A stretch of DNA of 64,000 nucleotides from Lateolabrax maculatus (taxonomy: Eukaryota; Chordata; Actinopteri; Acropomatiformes; Lateolabracidae), in assembly GCA_031216445.1 (NCBI GenBank), contig CM062219.1, forward strand, positions 9,337,501 to 9,401,500, in the 5' to 3' direction. Shown piece by piece: positions 51,215 to 62,142 of this stretch. Within the stretch, counting starts at the first letter, position 1, and each line of letters opens with the position of its first letter. The notes under the pieces were generated by a model, which searched no databases, was not told where the DNA came from, and saw only the letters and a list, made by a program, of their open reading frames with translations. The translations under genes were made by a program, and so were the position numbers.

Positions 51215-51299
51215 CCGTGGAGTGGTGTTGTGTCGGCACTTTAAGATGCTTCTTCCTCCCCAGCTCTTCCCCAAGTAGGTAGTACCATCCTTGAACTTC
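51215..51299 (-). CDS. rgs3: RGS3 C2 domain, last C2 exon (85 bp)
   Basis: The exon starts EVQGWYYLLGEELGRKKHLK and ends VPTQHHST plus one base. GWYYLLGE and GR-KHLKV are highly characteristic of the end of the RGS3 C2 domain. The acceptor is GTGCTGTAG and the donor ACGG|GTAAGT, entering in phase 0 and leaving with one base. In transcript sense a (CA)n tract lies about 40-90 nt before the acceptor, where CA-binding splicing factors such as hnRNP L could act. That regulatory link is inference. Confidence 0.95.
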
Positions 51300-51339
51300 C
51301 TACAGCACACACACAAACAGTGATTGCGTATATTATGCA

Positions 51340-51341
51340 TG

Positions 51342-51388
<47 letters not shown>
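51340..51388 (+). repeat. (GT)n microsatellite beside a splice acceptor
   Basis: About 24 GT units with one interruption. On the rgs3 transcript this is (CA)n located 40-90 nt before the acceptor of exon 51215-51299. Confidence 0.98.
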
Positions 51389-51389
<1 letters not shown>

Positions 51390-51622
51390 AAGTATGTGTA
51401 TGCATGACTTCCAGCTTGGGGATTCAACCTAATGAGAACTACATTTAAAATTAATTCTCTATTTTAGAGCATAAACACGTTGCACAGAAACATACACTCA
51501 CACAAAGACTCAATGTGCTTGCTCCTCCAGGGTTGCAAACACTGAACACACACACTCACCACTCACAATGCTTTAGCTTATTCCAGCAGCTGATGCCCCA
51601 ACTTCTGCCTTGTGAGCCAGAT

Positions 51623-51673
<51 letters not shown>
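51623..51673 (+). repeat. (GT)n microsatellite
   Basis: About 25 GT units in the same intron as the tract at 51340. Confidence 0.98.
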
Positions 51674-51675
<2 letters not shown>

Positions 51676-53599
51676 TTCTGGATGTGTACACATGTGTGTT
51701 ATGTGTTTACAACTACTGTACGTGTGTTACATAAAGTCATGCATGTTGTGGCAGAGGGGGGTCTGATTTGTAATCCTGATGATGTGGACACAGTCTTGCA
51801 AACATGATAACACCATTGTAAGCTCTGCCATTATTTTACTCTGGGTCACACATTTATTACAGAACACACACTGCCAGCCTCCCCTTTTGAACTAAATAAT
51901 GTGATGCCATGGACAATGACAATAATCTCCACTTTAAAAGCATCTTATCTGAGTGGACAGATTTCTGCGGGCTGTGGGACGAGGGGGAGGACAGGCTGGG
52001 GACTTGTATAGAAGATGGGGGAGGGGAGGGCATATGTCCTGAAAGTCAGGGAGGGATTTACGCCATCATTCAATATTAAACTGCGCATGTGACAAAGGGG
52101 GAATGAGTGAAGCAAAGAGGGCCGTTAGTCAGATAAGATGAGAGATGAGAAAGATGAAAGGAGATGGAGAGAAGTAAGAAGCACAAAGTGGCAAAAGGGT
52201 GCAAACAAATGACAAGATGTGACAGGCAAGCCAAGCAGGTAACAAAAATAACTGCTAACATTCCTAAGCTACAAATGCTTCTGAAATAAAACTAAAACAA
52301 ATTGGAGGGTAAGAGAAAGAGATGGTTTGAAGGACTGAATGAATGGAAAACAACAGAAGAGAATAACAGATGTGGTGGGGGGGAGAAGAGACATAACTCC
52401 ATGAGACTCAAAGCTAAATCTCCCTCATTGGCATATTAAGCCAATTAAATATTCATAGTTATAAATGTTAGAGGAAGGAAACCATAAGCCTGACTAAAAT
52501 ATCATTTACTTCCCTTGTTTATTTTCCTCACTGATGTGGATGTTTATTGAAGCTACAAAAGGAACTTGCTGGGGTGAGTTTAAGAGAGAGGTTTTGTAAA
52601 TTTGCAGCTGTCTTCAAGCTTGTTTTCCATTTTATTTCAAAACACATAATTAGGAGTTATATGTCAACTTCTCAGCCAGCCTGAAAACAAACACAACAAT
52701 AATCGTAGTAGTGCTATAAATGAAAACTAATTTAAGGCATTTTCACTGAATGCAGAGAGCTTTTTTTGGTGTCATTTAAACTGGCAAATTAAGCTCGGAT
52801 GTTTTTCGCTGTCATCTTAAAGCTTGAGTTAAATAGTCCAAATTATTTTTTCTTTTTTAGTCTTAACTACTTCTACTGTAGGTGAAGTGATATGAATCCC
52901 ACAACAAATAAATAAACCATTATGCCAAATGTAGGGTTAATTTCGGAAGAATACTGATCCTACAAGCACAGAAACAGACAATTGGATGAAAGTTTTTGCA
53001 ATTTCTCTGAGAGGTTTTCTCAGGCATGCTTTAACCATAATGTGCCAACAAGTTTCCTGCTTTCTAAATCCATGGCAGAATCTCATTAGTTTGACAGTAT
53101 ATTTGCTATGCTTTAATAAAGGTGATAGACAGGTGATAAACACTATATGCTTTCTGTATACTGTAAAAGCATCTAATTGCCTTAAGTGAAGCTGTATTGC
53201 ACTGCTGGAAGAAAATATGAGTTGAATAATTAAACAGTGAAGAGAAATAGCTAAAAAAAAAAAAAAAAAAGCAGTTATGGGGATATACTGTGAAGTTGAG
53301 GAGAACCTATTCTAAGCCTAAGAGTAACAGTGAACTCACATTCATCTGTTATCACCTGGGACAGTTTGGGGAGAAAGAGTAGGGGCCGGTGTTCTTCTAT
53401 ATTACAATGTACTGCAGGTGGAATGAAGTGCTGTCCCCCTTTGTGTGTCGTTGAGAAGCTGTAGTCCACATTGTCAGGCACGTAGTCAGTAATAAGTGTC
53501 TGAATCTGAAATGCTTCATCTCACCAAGAACGTTTACTCTCAGTTTTCCGTTAGTTTCACTGTGTATTTTGTTTCAGTCATGGGAGCAGCATAGTTTTA

Positions 53600-53945
53600 G
53601 GGACTTCGATGCCTGCCAGTCGGTCAGTCCACCACTTGTCCGGATTGAAATATCTTGACAATTACTGGATGGATTGCCATGAAATTCAGTACAGATATTC
53701 ATGTCCACCTAAGGATGAACTATAATCCCTTTGTGCTAAATCTAGCACCACCATCAGGTCACATTTTTTATTTGTCCAATGGTTTTATGCTTTATGACTA
53801 AATACTTGCAAAAATACTGACATTCCCAGCAGCCTCAGTTGTACTTTGTGTTTAGTGCTAATTAACCAATGCTATAATGCTAACACCTTAAACTAAGATG
53901 TACATGGTTAACATCATGCAAGCTGTAGACTCTTACTCGTTATCT
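53600..53945 (+). repeat. Dispersed teleost repeat (same family), long copy
   Basis: A nearly full-length copy running from TTGAAATATCTTGACAATTA and GATGGATTGCCATGAAATTC to the 3' phrases CCTCAGTTGTACTTTGTGTT and GCTGTAGACTCT. Confidence 0.85.
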
Positions 53946-54337
53946 GTGAGAGTATTCAGTGTTCACACCAGGTCAGAACAACGATAAAGACATGTGTGAT
54001 GAGAACAGGATGTGCTGTGCTCAAACACAAGCTGACAAAAGAAATCGACTTTGGGTTTTGTTGTCTTGTAACAGAGAACAACAAAGCGGGTCTTGTTCTC
54101 ATCAGTGACATCAAAAGTCTCCCGAGATAACATTTTCTATCAAGATGTACTGCACGTTCATATTTCATATATCCCATAATATTTCCGTTAGAGAGAGTGA
54201 CTCAAACTGTGTTTTACTCCAGTATCTGGAGGCAACATTGCTACGCTGTAACACTGGTAACCCCAAAGTGTTTCCTCTCAACTATTGATGTCACTGGAAT
54301 TCATTCACACTGAACTAAACTCTTAGATAATGGGTGG

Positions 54338-54340
<3 letters not shown>

Positions 54341-54398
<58 letters not shown>
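54341..54398 (+). repeat. (CA)n microsatellite
   Basis: About 29 CA units, directly abutting the dispersed repeat at 54399. Confidence 0.98.
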
Positions 54399-54399
<1 letters not shown>

Positions 54400-54690
54400 T
54401 TCTACTTCGATACTTGTGAGGACCTTCATTGACATAATGCATTGCCCAGCCGCTTAGCCTAACCTTATCCATCACAACTAAATGCCTAACCCCAACCTTT
54501 ACCCTAAACCTAATCTAACCTAATTCTAACCTGACCTTTAGACAGAACCAAGTCTGAGCCCTCAAACAGCCCTTTGAAGCTCTGTCCAAAAATAAGGACA
54601 GGCCAAAATGTCCTCACTTTCCAAAAATAGCCTCACTCCCAAAGTCTAAAACTCATATTGGTTCTTACAAAGATAGCTGTACAAGTAAAC
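54399..54690 (+). repeat. Dispersed repeat with CCTAACC-rich core next to a (CA)n tract
   Basis: Starts with ACTTGTGAGGACCTTCATTG, has a core of repeated CTAACC units, then CAGGCCAAAATGTCCTCACT and ACAAAGATAGCTGTACAAGT. This is a common teleost repeat that is typically bounded by (CA)n on both sides, as here. It ends about 95 bp from the donor of the exon at 54783. Confidence 0.8.
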
Positions 54691-54782
54691 ACACACACAG
54701 ACAAAAGTGAAGGTTGAAAAGGGAACTAAAAATACTGTTTACAGAATGTCTTTATACCTTTAATCTCTGTGTTTAAGCTTAC

Positions 54783-54843
54783 CTTGTCTGGGTCCATAAG
54801 GGAGCACACACCAAAGCTCATGCAACCCAGCAGCGCACTCATC
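54783..54843 (-). CDS. rgs3: RGS3 C2 domain, penultimate C2 exon (61 bp)
   Basis: The exon reads RMSALLGCMSFGVCSLMDPD then K. It is the close counterpart of the RGS3 stretch LIGCMSFGVKSL, the strand after calcium loop 3. The acceptor is ATCAACAG|GATG and the donor GACAAG|GTAAGC. The length of 61 bases is not a multiple of three, so skipping it would shift the frame and destroy everything downstream. Copies of one dispersed repeat lie on both sides in opposite orientation (about 53.6-53.9 kb and 55.7-56.2 kb), and a second repeat ends about 95 bp from its donor. Confidence 0.94.
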
Positions 54844-55654
54844 CTGTTGATACAGAGGGAGAGACAGACAGAGAGAATAAATAAGTAGGTAAAAATCAAT
54901 TAATACCCCTAAGTAAAGCCGATGTGTCATCTAACTCAGGTTTGACATCTGAACGGGGTTTTTTATCCTCCAAAAGCGTTCAATCTGACAGACCCGACCA
55001 CAAATACAAACTAATCAATGTGATGTTGTTTAAAGTTTTATAGTGTTTTTCATCTTAGTCTCAGATTTTGTCAAACATAATCTTGTCCCACAATACTGCA
55101 CAGACTTATTTATTATGAAAAGGATAGGGTAAAATGTATCCCTTGGGTGAAATCGGTCTTGTCAGAGCCATAATAAACCATAATGAAGATAAACAAAACA
55201 ATAAAAAGTTTAAAGCAGTACAAATGTGTTACTTGGGAAATATTATTCATGAATATGTCACCATACTGTCATTGAACAAATATATTATCAGAGTTACTGG
55301 AGTCTGTGTCTGTGGCACCAGAGGGGGTGGGGATGTTTAATTATGCATACATGAAAAAAACAGTTCTTGACAACCTCCCAGCTGGACAGGACTAATGCAG
55401 CTGCTGATGCTGTTTTGAGGGCAAACTGGCCGTCAGCACAAATGAACACCTGAAATGTGTCTTGGCTCCACTCAGAAGAATGAGCCAGTGACCGAAAGCT
55501 GCAGCTGCATTGACAGAACGTCGTGAAGACAACGTTGAGTTTTTAAAATAGCCTGTTCTACCAGAAACTCCAGTGTCTCCAGACTGAGCTCTGTTAAAGT
55601 TATTTCACCATAATAGTCAGCCAACAAAACATAATGTTCTGTGAGTCAGTACTA

Positions 55655-56165
55655 ACTGTAGGCAGAGTGGTGCTTTGAGCTAAATGTTTACGTCAGCCTG
55701 CTCGTGATTTCAATGGCAATGTTAACATGCTGATGTTAAGCACGTGTAATGTTGAGCATGTTCACCATCTTAGTTTAGTCTATTTGATATATGCAGTAAA
55801 AACAAAGCACAGCTGAGTCTAATGGGAATGTTTGTACTTTTGCAGGTATTTAATCATAAATCAAGTATTGTACAAATTCAAATAACCTGACGATGCTGAC
55901 TAGATGAAAAGTTAAGCGATTATCAAAGTGATTATAATCTGAGAGGGACAATCTATGCACCAAATTTCCATCCAATTGTTGTTGTGACATTTCACTCAAA
56001 AGCACAAATATGAACTTCATGGTGACGTTAGGGAAACAGTCAGTAGGATTCATCCTCTGGGTACCATGAATATTTGTACCAAACTCAATGGTAATCCATC
56101 CAATAGTTGTCAAAACAGGAAGATTTAGCTTTGAGTTACACAGAGTTAAGATGACTGTACCCCCC
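55655..56165 (-). repeat. Dispersed teleost repeat (same family), reverse copy
   Basis: Reads in reverse: GCATGTTCACCATCTTAG, then CTGAGTCTAATGGGAATG, and at the far end AATGGTAATCCATCCAATAG. It is inverted relative to the copy at 53600-53945, with the C2 exon at 54783-54843 between them. Confidence 0.8.
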
Positions 56166-58478
56166 AACACAGCTATGTACCTTCATCATCTTGAATCTCT
56201 ACAATTTAGTTATTTTTATGTTTAACTATCTGTGCAAAATACATAAAATAACAAAATAAATGATGCATAATGGCAACGGCTTATTCAAAGGATTTTTTGT
56301 TACAAACAATACTGTATATAGTGTCAAACACTGATCAAAGACTGTGAAGCCTTCAATCTGCCACTGCTGTGGATAAACATTCTGTGAAGCTGGCAGAAGT
56401 CCACATAAGACATGTTTGGCAAAATATGGATCTTTTGTAGATAAGAATAAGAGATGACTGAGCAGGGGAGCAGTGGTCATCTTAATTTAGTGTTGCTCCT
56501 ATCATCAACCTTACCCCTTACATAAGCAATACTTTGTGTCTGTAATGATTAACACTGCGAGGGATGCCCAAAGTCTGACAGGAGTTATCATTTAGGTGAA
56601 TACTGTATCTATTTTTAGCTGCACTCTGTGTCAGTGTGTCCATACATTACAGGACTGCTCACATTCATGTAAGGATCAGATGGGTTTGGCTACAGCAGCA
56701 CCTTGGCCAATGTTCTGTGGAGTTTAAGAGGATTCGCTGAAGTGGCACTGCTGCCCACAACTTCTTCACAGCAGCACAGCAGACGGGAGAGTTGAATAAG
56801 CACATGTTCATGACATTTCAGGATGGACTTTATTTAAAATTGCTTCTGTGTAACACCTGAGTGGTGCAAGGGGTAAATATCACCCCTGCAGAGACCACAG
56901 GTTTGATTGATGATTGCGGTGCTTCCATGTTGGTCGTGCATTCCAACAACCACAATTGACCACGTTTGCAGTTAAGAAAGATTATTCTCCTTTTTTTTAG
57001 ACATTGGTGGTTCATGAGCTGCTTTTACAGTTTATGTAGGCATGCATATTGCCTGATAAGACAATATCTTGGTCTGTGTTGCCACTTTGTACAACCCTAT
57101 GTTTTATAATTTCAGCAGCCTCAACGGCATTACATATAACTTTTGTCTACAGAGCAAAATCCTAGCAGTATCTAGTCTCCACCTAACCATTAAATTAGTG
57201 CTTGTAACAGACTTGGCAGTTCCATCTCATAGCTGACATGTGGGGTTATTTGAAATGCAATACAGTCCCTAAAAGTTCCAAGATACACATTTTTTCCTGT
57301 TTTCTTTCCTCTCACTGCCTTCGCTCTCAGGGGTAGCAGCTTCAGAGCTGACAAATAGGACAGGGATACAAAATTGTCTTTTCAACACAGTCCTTTCATG
57401 TGCAACAATGTATATATTGTAATACTGCTTTGAATGCTATAAATGTGTGCTGTCCTTGGGTGTATGAGCGGGGGCTTATTCAACAGGTTTTGATCTCAAG
57501 GTCTTTCCTTGAGCAACTCCACATCAAAGCTGTGGATGGAGTTAGTCAGTTCACTGCCGTTCATCCGAGGTGACAGACTGCAAGCGCTGAACAGATGCTG
57601 CCCTGGTTTATAGTAAAGACTACAATATTGTCCTAGCTTGACAGAGCATCTCAAGAATCCATGGTTGTGTGTGAAATGGCTCTGTGTGGATTTGAAGTAT
57701 GTGAACAAGTCGGCTAAATACAGCTATATGCAACATAACCAATCTGCACAAAGAAAATGGGAGCATGTAAGAGTCTACCTCTTTCATCTTGTAGTTAGGT
57801 TATACCTATTACCAGAAGAAGGGCAGAGTGCCCACAGCTTTCAATAAATCAAGTCATTGGGCAAGCTACACTTCTCACTTCACTAAGACTCAAACAAACT
57901 ACATAATAAAATACATACAGTATCTAGCAAACATAGAAAAATATTGCTTTAACAAATGTGTGTTATTATTGGAAACATTTGTTCATACTGGCTTTTCCCA
58001 ATTAATACCATGGGACATTTGGTGTGAATGAGGCTGAATTGCTTGCCAAAGATGAGTAAATCGCTCTTAATCTGTGTCCCAGAAACTGTCCCAAAAAGAT
58101 AATTATCTTTATAATCATTCCATGATCTAAACTCAACCCCTCATGTAAGCCTGCCCCTGTATACAGTACATCTGTAAACATCCATTCAAATACATCCTGT
58201 ACGTTGTATTTTGTTTTTATTCAACTGAAAGCCGCAAGAATCATTTAAAGAAAATAAAGTAGATCACAGTGTTCTATGTTCATGGCAGAGATGTAGCACA
58301 CATAGCAGTAATGTTTTTTATGTGTCATCTTAATACAACATAGCACAAAAAATTGTGATTCATTCAACCATATGTCCCCCTTCCCCAGCAATGACCCTGT
58401 TTCAGCTTAAGTCTGGTAAAGCAGGGAGGCGAGAGTAACACATTCACTCTGCCAGATTCAGAAACAGCCATACAAAGA

Positions 58479-58481
<3 letters not shown>

Positions 58482-58515
<34 letters not shown>
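58482..58515 (+). repeat. (AC)n microsatellite
   Basis: About 17 AC units, some 210 bp from the donor of exon 58727. Confidence 0.97.
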
Positions 58516-58516
<1 letters not shown>

Positions 58517-58726
58517 CAACACATAGAATCATGCAGCAGCATCAATTATAAAATTGTATTTTACTGCCCTAGTGGGAAGCTTTGTTCCTGTGCATGTGGT
58601 GGTGTGCTAGTGTGTTACAGCTTCTTGAAAATTAACATTTTAAATACGAGGTTAAATGAAACTATTATCATCGTTATCACTATTATCATCACCTTTACCA
58701 ACAACATTAACGTTCCCAGTAGGTAC

Positions 58727-58795
58727 CTTGTTATGGAGTCAGAGTTCCACATTGTGAAGAGCAGTCTCTTATGAAGGTCCCCTTCACTGACAACA
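58727..58795 (-). CDS. rgs3: RGS3 C2 domain, loop-3 strand exon (69 bp)
   Basis: The exon completes Phe from the previous TT and then reads VVSEGDLHKRLLFTMWNSDS followed by IT. It matches the RGS3 strand KRLLVTVWN, the C2 strand that leads into calcium loop 3. The classical loop pattern WDxD is WNSD here, so at least one coordinating Asp is Asn, in line with RGS3 elsewhere. The acceptor is TTTTCAG|T and the donor ACAAG|GTACCT. The final AG joins a G in the next exon to give Arg. All phases agree with its neighbours. Confidence 0.92.
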
Positions 58796-59147
58796 CTGAA
58801 AACAAAAGAAAGAAACAGTTCCACTGAAACTTTGCACAAACATTTGTTTGGTGTCAGTGGCACTTGAAAGCCTACATCTGAGAGTCAAAAGAGTGTATGT
58901 ATAGTACAGAGGTGGGCATGCTTTTATTTACATATTCTTCACATCCACTTAATTTTCCAGCACATAACGTCAGGTAAAATTGGTGGATTTGCGAGGAAAC
59001 ATAAAATCTGAGTTAATCAACACAAAGGACTAAACTGTGTGTTTAATGAAGCTACAACTTATTATTATTATTTATTTATTTTATCTTACAATGGTATGCC
59101 ACACTTCTGGGAAATGTCATGGTTGTATAAACTGATTGAATGCTTAC
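58796..59147. other. Short rgs3 intron (352 bp)
   Basis: A compact intron inside the C2 domain with GTAAGC donor and TTTTCAG acceptor. Nothing else was seen. Confidence 0.9.
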
Positions 59148-59242
59148 AAGTAAAAGGTTTGTAAGAAGATGGGGTTCCGACACTGAGGAACCATTCGAGT
59201 CTTCTGTCTGTCTGTTGGATCACTGTCTGGGAACATGCCAAC
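59148..59242 (-). CDS. rgs3: RGS3 C2 domain, central exon (95 bp)
   Basis: The translation begins VGMFPDSDPTDRQKTRMVPQ and continues through CRNPIFLQTFY. It aligns with the RGS3 C2 core where lysine/threonine-rich KT-T-P is followed by C-R-(D/N)-P-x-F, the common C2 signature before the strand ending in aromatic residues. The acceptor is CCTCAG|GTT and the donor TTACTT|GTAAGC. Entry is in phase 0, and two bases (TT) carry over to form Phe with the next exon. It lies only 90 bp from the upstream exon, so this part of the C2 domain is unusually compact for the gene. Confidence 0.93.
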
Positions 59243-59332
59243 CTGAGGAGGACAGCAAAACAAACACAGACAACCATTGTCTTACAGTTCCCACAAGGGC
59301 TTTTTTGTATAATTCTGTACGGTGGTGCATAC

Positions 59333-59391
59333 CTTAACATAAGAGTCACATGGCCTCTGGCACTCTTCAGCCATGCCTCTAGCCTCTAAAA
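59333..59391 (-). CDS. rgs3: RGS3 C2 domain, calcium-loop-1 exon (59 bp)
   Basis: After the split Val the exon reads LEARGMAEECQRPCDSYVK. It corresponds to the C2 motif that ends in CDPYVK in mammalian RGS3, the turn that forms the first calcium-binding loop in classical C2 domains. The acceptor TTCACAG and donor AAG|GTATGC are clean, with entry phase two bases and exit in phase 0. Only the Asp of CDSYVK is present. The earlier Asp usual in calcium-binding C2 domains is replaced by a Glu/Cys/Gln stretch, as in mammalian RGS3. This suggests a C2 domain that binds partners or lipid without classical calcium coordination; that is inference. Confidence 0.9.
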
Positions 59392-61425
59392 CTGTGAACA
59401 TATAGAAATAAAACTGAATAAATCATAATTTTGTATTCACATCAATTATGTTTATGCACATTACATCTTGTAGAACTAACATGGACCAACAACAGCTGTT
59501 CTCCACCATAAAGTTTAGTATGGCTCCAATTCTGTATGGTGTACAATATATCTGAATGAACACACTGTTGCTATACAGCTACAAAAACCTTTGCTCATGT
59601 AAACCATGTGTGCATGTGTTTTAAGTCCAGAAAGTATCAAATGTAGAAGCATATTTGGGATATGCACTGGTCAAGCTGCTGTGGTTGGGAAAAAAATGGG
59701 CTGCCATGTTTAATACAGCTTGCCTGCTTCCCATTAACTCACCCATGTTTTTGTTTGTGGTTGAAGTACGAAGAGGAAGAATAAGAGGTTGTGTGACTGC
59801 TGAAATAACAAACTGTGAAAATGATTTGCAAGAAGTATTTCCAGTGACTGAAAACCAACAAGGGAAATCTGCATACTTTATAGAAACAGCTGCTCAAGTT
59901 GCGTGAGTAAGTCAACATTTGATGCACTTTCCTACTTTATCCTGTGCCAAAGCACAGCAATCAAATGAGATTTCATCCTATTTGTGTTTGCTTTGGGACA
60001 ATAACAATACATGACAGGGCTTTACTGGCTTCCACATGCTGCTCAAAAACCACCTGAACGATGAGAAATGAGGCTATATCTACTTTAACATTTTGATGAA
60101 CAGATCTTTCTCAGGATATTACAAGATAAGATACAAGACCAAAATGTGAACTTAACTGCTATGTAAAGCTATCAAATATAATAACTGTAGGTACAGTGAT
60201 GCAGAAATATAATCTCAACATTTACACTTTTTAAATTATATTACTAATTATTTTACATAGAACCATTGGGGTCATGATATGAAACAACAGAATATGTACA
60301 TGTAGGTACAGCTGAAAGTATAGAGGACAAATTAGGCTGTTAAATTAGTAGACAGAATTGCAATCTGGGCTCTGTGTTATTCTATTAAACTCACATGATA
60401 TACAGTATAGTCTGTGATTTTCTGAGAAATATAAAGAATGTGCATCTTTGTAATGAAAATGTATGTGTGCAATTAGTTTAATAATTCCTTATTTTCAGTA
60501 AAATAGTCATTTACGGCCTCTGTACACCATGGGGTTGCCAATCTGCTGTGTAGCTTTTGACTATAACTGATTGCCATTTCTGATTACCTTCAATAAAACC
60601 TGATGACAAACGTAAAATCTCTGAAACTCAATGCAATACACAGCCACATAAATAGCATATTGGTTGTTGGTTTCACATACAGGTTTTTATATGACAAACA
60701 GCAGCCATCGTTTCAGAAATAAATATACTAAATTGCAGTGTATTTATCACACTTTTGTTATTTGAGATGTGTCAATCAAACTCTATAGTAATTTTTTGAG
60801 GACATGGTCAGTGATGGTGTTGTAGTGAGCTGCGAGGTGTTTTTAATATTCTGTTTCCCACATGTATGTAAATTGGAGTGGACAAAATTAGATACTGAGA
60901 TATTTTGTCAAATGTGGCACGCAACAGACAAGAGTGGACGAGAACAAATAATGAGAAAAACATCTAGTTTGGCATCTGATGAATAAATGGCCATTCACTC
61001 TGAGAAATGACAGGGGCACAAAAGATGCCGAGAGGGGAGATGGAGAACCACAAACAAAAGTAGGTGGGTGCATGGCTTTGGTTGCTGGGAGACCAAAACA
61101 AACAATCACTTTTGTTGGATTAATGTACCCAGCTACCTTCCCGCCTACCCACGCCTTTTCTCATTAATGGTTGTCTGTCGTGGTTCGAGAGGTGATCTGT
61201 ACTGTGCCATTCAATATTTGACTTCATATGCTGCAAATCATTAGTGCTATACAAATGAAATTGCCTTTGCCATATCATTTTTCAATGTTTTACATATATT
61301 TGATCAATATTCCACCAGCCTCAAGCAGGCACATGCTGTATAGTAAGCTTATTAAAATGCACAGGGAACAAAGTGTTTCTCCACAACAATGTCTCTCTGT
61401 ATGAACAGCCTTTAAAAGGACTCAC
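59392..61425. other. rgs3 intron
   Basis: Intron between the first two C2 exons found. No repeat of note, except a short fragment near 61240-61275 that looks like the end of a retroelement tail (CTATACAAATGAAATTG). The forward frame at 59655-59906 has no family resemblance. Confidence 0.75.
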
Positions 61426-61476
61426 CGCTAACAACAAGTGCTTCATGCTCTTGGATGATTGACAGCTTCAGCTGAC
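61426..61476 (-). CDS. rgs3: RGS3 C2 domain, first strand exon (51 bp)
   Basis: This exon starts the C2 beta-sandwich. Minus-strand translation is GQLKLSIIQEHEALVVS, matching the RGS3 segment around GQLRLSI that opens the C2 fold. The acceptor is an AAAG|GT junction after a T-rich tract and the donor is GCG|GTGAGT. It enters with two bases of a split Gly codon and leaves with one base, which pairs with TT of the next exon to give Val. The AAG acceptor is less usual than CAG. A CAG eight bases further in would remove the conserved GQ, so the AAG site is preferred. The preceding exon must end with one base of a codon, and I could not find it in the window. Confidence 0.8.
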
Positions 61477-61550
61477 CTTTTGAAAATAAGAGAATGTTAT
61501 GAAGGGGTAACAGGTTATTATTGTTGATTCATAGTTTATATTAAGAAAAT

Positions 61551-61858
61551 GATTCAACGTTTTGGGAAATACACTTATTTGCTTTCTTGTGGATATTCAT
61601 ACTACTCTCATATCTTACTGTTGCCTGGCAATGTAGTCATCGCACCTGGACAAGAAATAGTCCAGCACTTATAATCACTGTAAAACCAGCCAGGCTAGCA
61701 GTTTCCCCCTGTTTCTAGTCTTTATGCTAAGCTAAGCTAATGGTCACCAGGCTGAAGCTTCATATTTGACAGATACTGTATGAGAAAGGTATTAATCTTC
61801 TCATCCAACTCAACAATAAAGTGAATAATCATATTTCCCAAAATGTCAAACTATTCCT
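61551..61858 (-). mobile_element. Near-complete MITE-like element with terminal inverted repeats
   Basis: The left end (AACGTTTTGGGAAATAC) is an imperfect inverted repeat of the right end, whose reverse complement is AGTTTGACATTTTGGGAAAT. In reverse orientation the interior holds TTAGCTTAGCTTAGCATAAA and AAACAGGGGGAAACTGCTAG, matching the copy at 21814. At about 308 bp with no coding capacity, this is the size and form of a non-autonomous DNA transposon. Confidence 0.75.
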
Positions 61859-62097
61859 TTATCACATTTGATAACAGGGTATACTTTTGGAATAATGTAA
61901 ATACAGATTTTATTATCAGGACTATATTTCATTTACCTTTCAAAAATTTAAAAACAATACCACATGGATCCTTACACGAAATTGAACTTGACAACGTTAG
62001 AGAACTGGCAGAAGAGGAAGCACGAGCAAACAGTTTTGAAAGTGCAACCCACATGCAAACCAAAATTGGTCAAATAAAATTGAGGGCCAGTAGCCTC

Positions 62098-62109
62098 TGT
62101 GTGTGTGTG

Positions 62110-62142
<33 letters not shown>
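62098..62142 (+). repeat. Compound GT/AT microsatellite
   Basis: GT units broken by a CT, followed by eight or so AT units. Confidence 0.95.

Larger units (their letters stand above)
51300..54782. other. rgs3 intron
   Basis: Intron between the last two C2 exons. It has (GT)n tracts at 51340-51388 and 51623-51673, dispersed repeats at 53600-53945 and 54399-54690, and (CA)n at 54341-54398. Confidence 0.8.
54844..58726. other. rgs3 intron
   Basis: Intron with GTACCT donor and CAG acceptor. It carries an inverted copy of a dispersed repeat (about 55655-56165) and a (CA)n tract (58482-58515). Nothing else was recognised. Confidence 0.8.
10539..61476 (-). other. rgs3: rgs3 gene span seen in the window (15 joined exons)
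   Basis: Fifteen minus-strand exons from 61476 down to 10539 join in phase into one partial protein of about 571 residues with the order C2, linker, PDZ, Pro/Ser/Gly-rich linker, PH-like region. This is the known order of long vertebrate RGS3 isoforms, which end in a C-terminal RGS domain that speeds GTP hydrolysis on Gi and Gq alpha subunits. Anchors to known RGS3 are the PDZ core GKDGYGFTICSDSPVRVQAV, the linker phrases DNYIILAPINPGSQ and ANYQNC, and the phrase REDEPGR. The first exon(s) of the C2 form lie above 64000 and the RGS-domain exons appear to lie below position 1. Identification rests on remembered family sequence, not on a search. The paralogue (rgs3a or rgs3b) is unresolved. Confidence 0.93.

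Noticed and set aside
54399..54690. CCTAACC-like units suggesting an interstitial telomere
   Set aside because: The units are irregular and sit inside a common dispersed teleost repeat whose flanking phrases are present.
59655..59906. 83-codon forward frame in a C2 intron
   Set aside because: No family resemblance and no splice context; treated as a chance frame.
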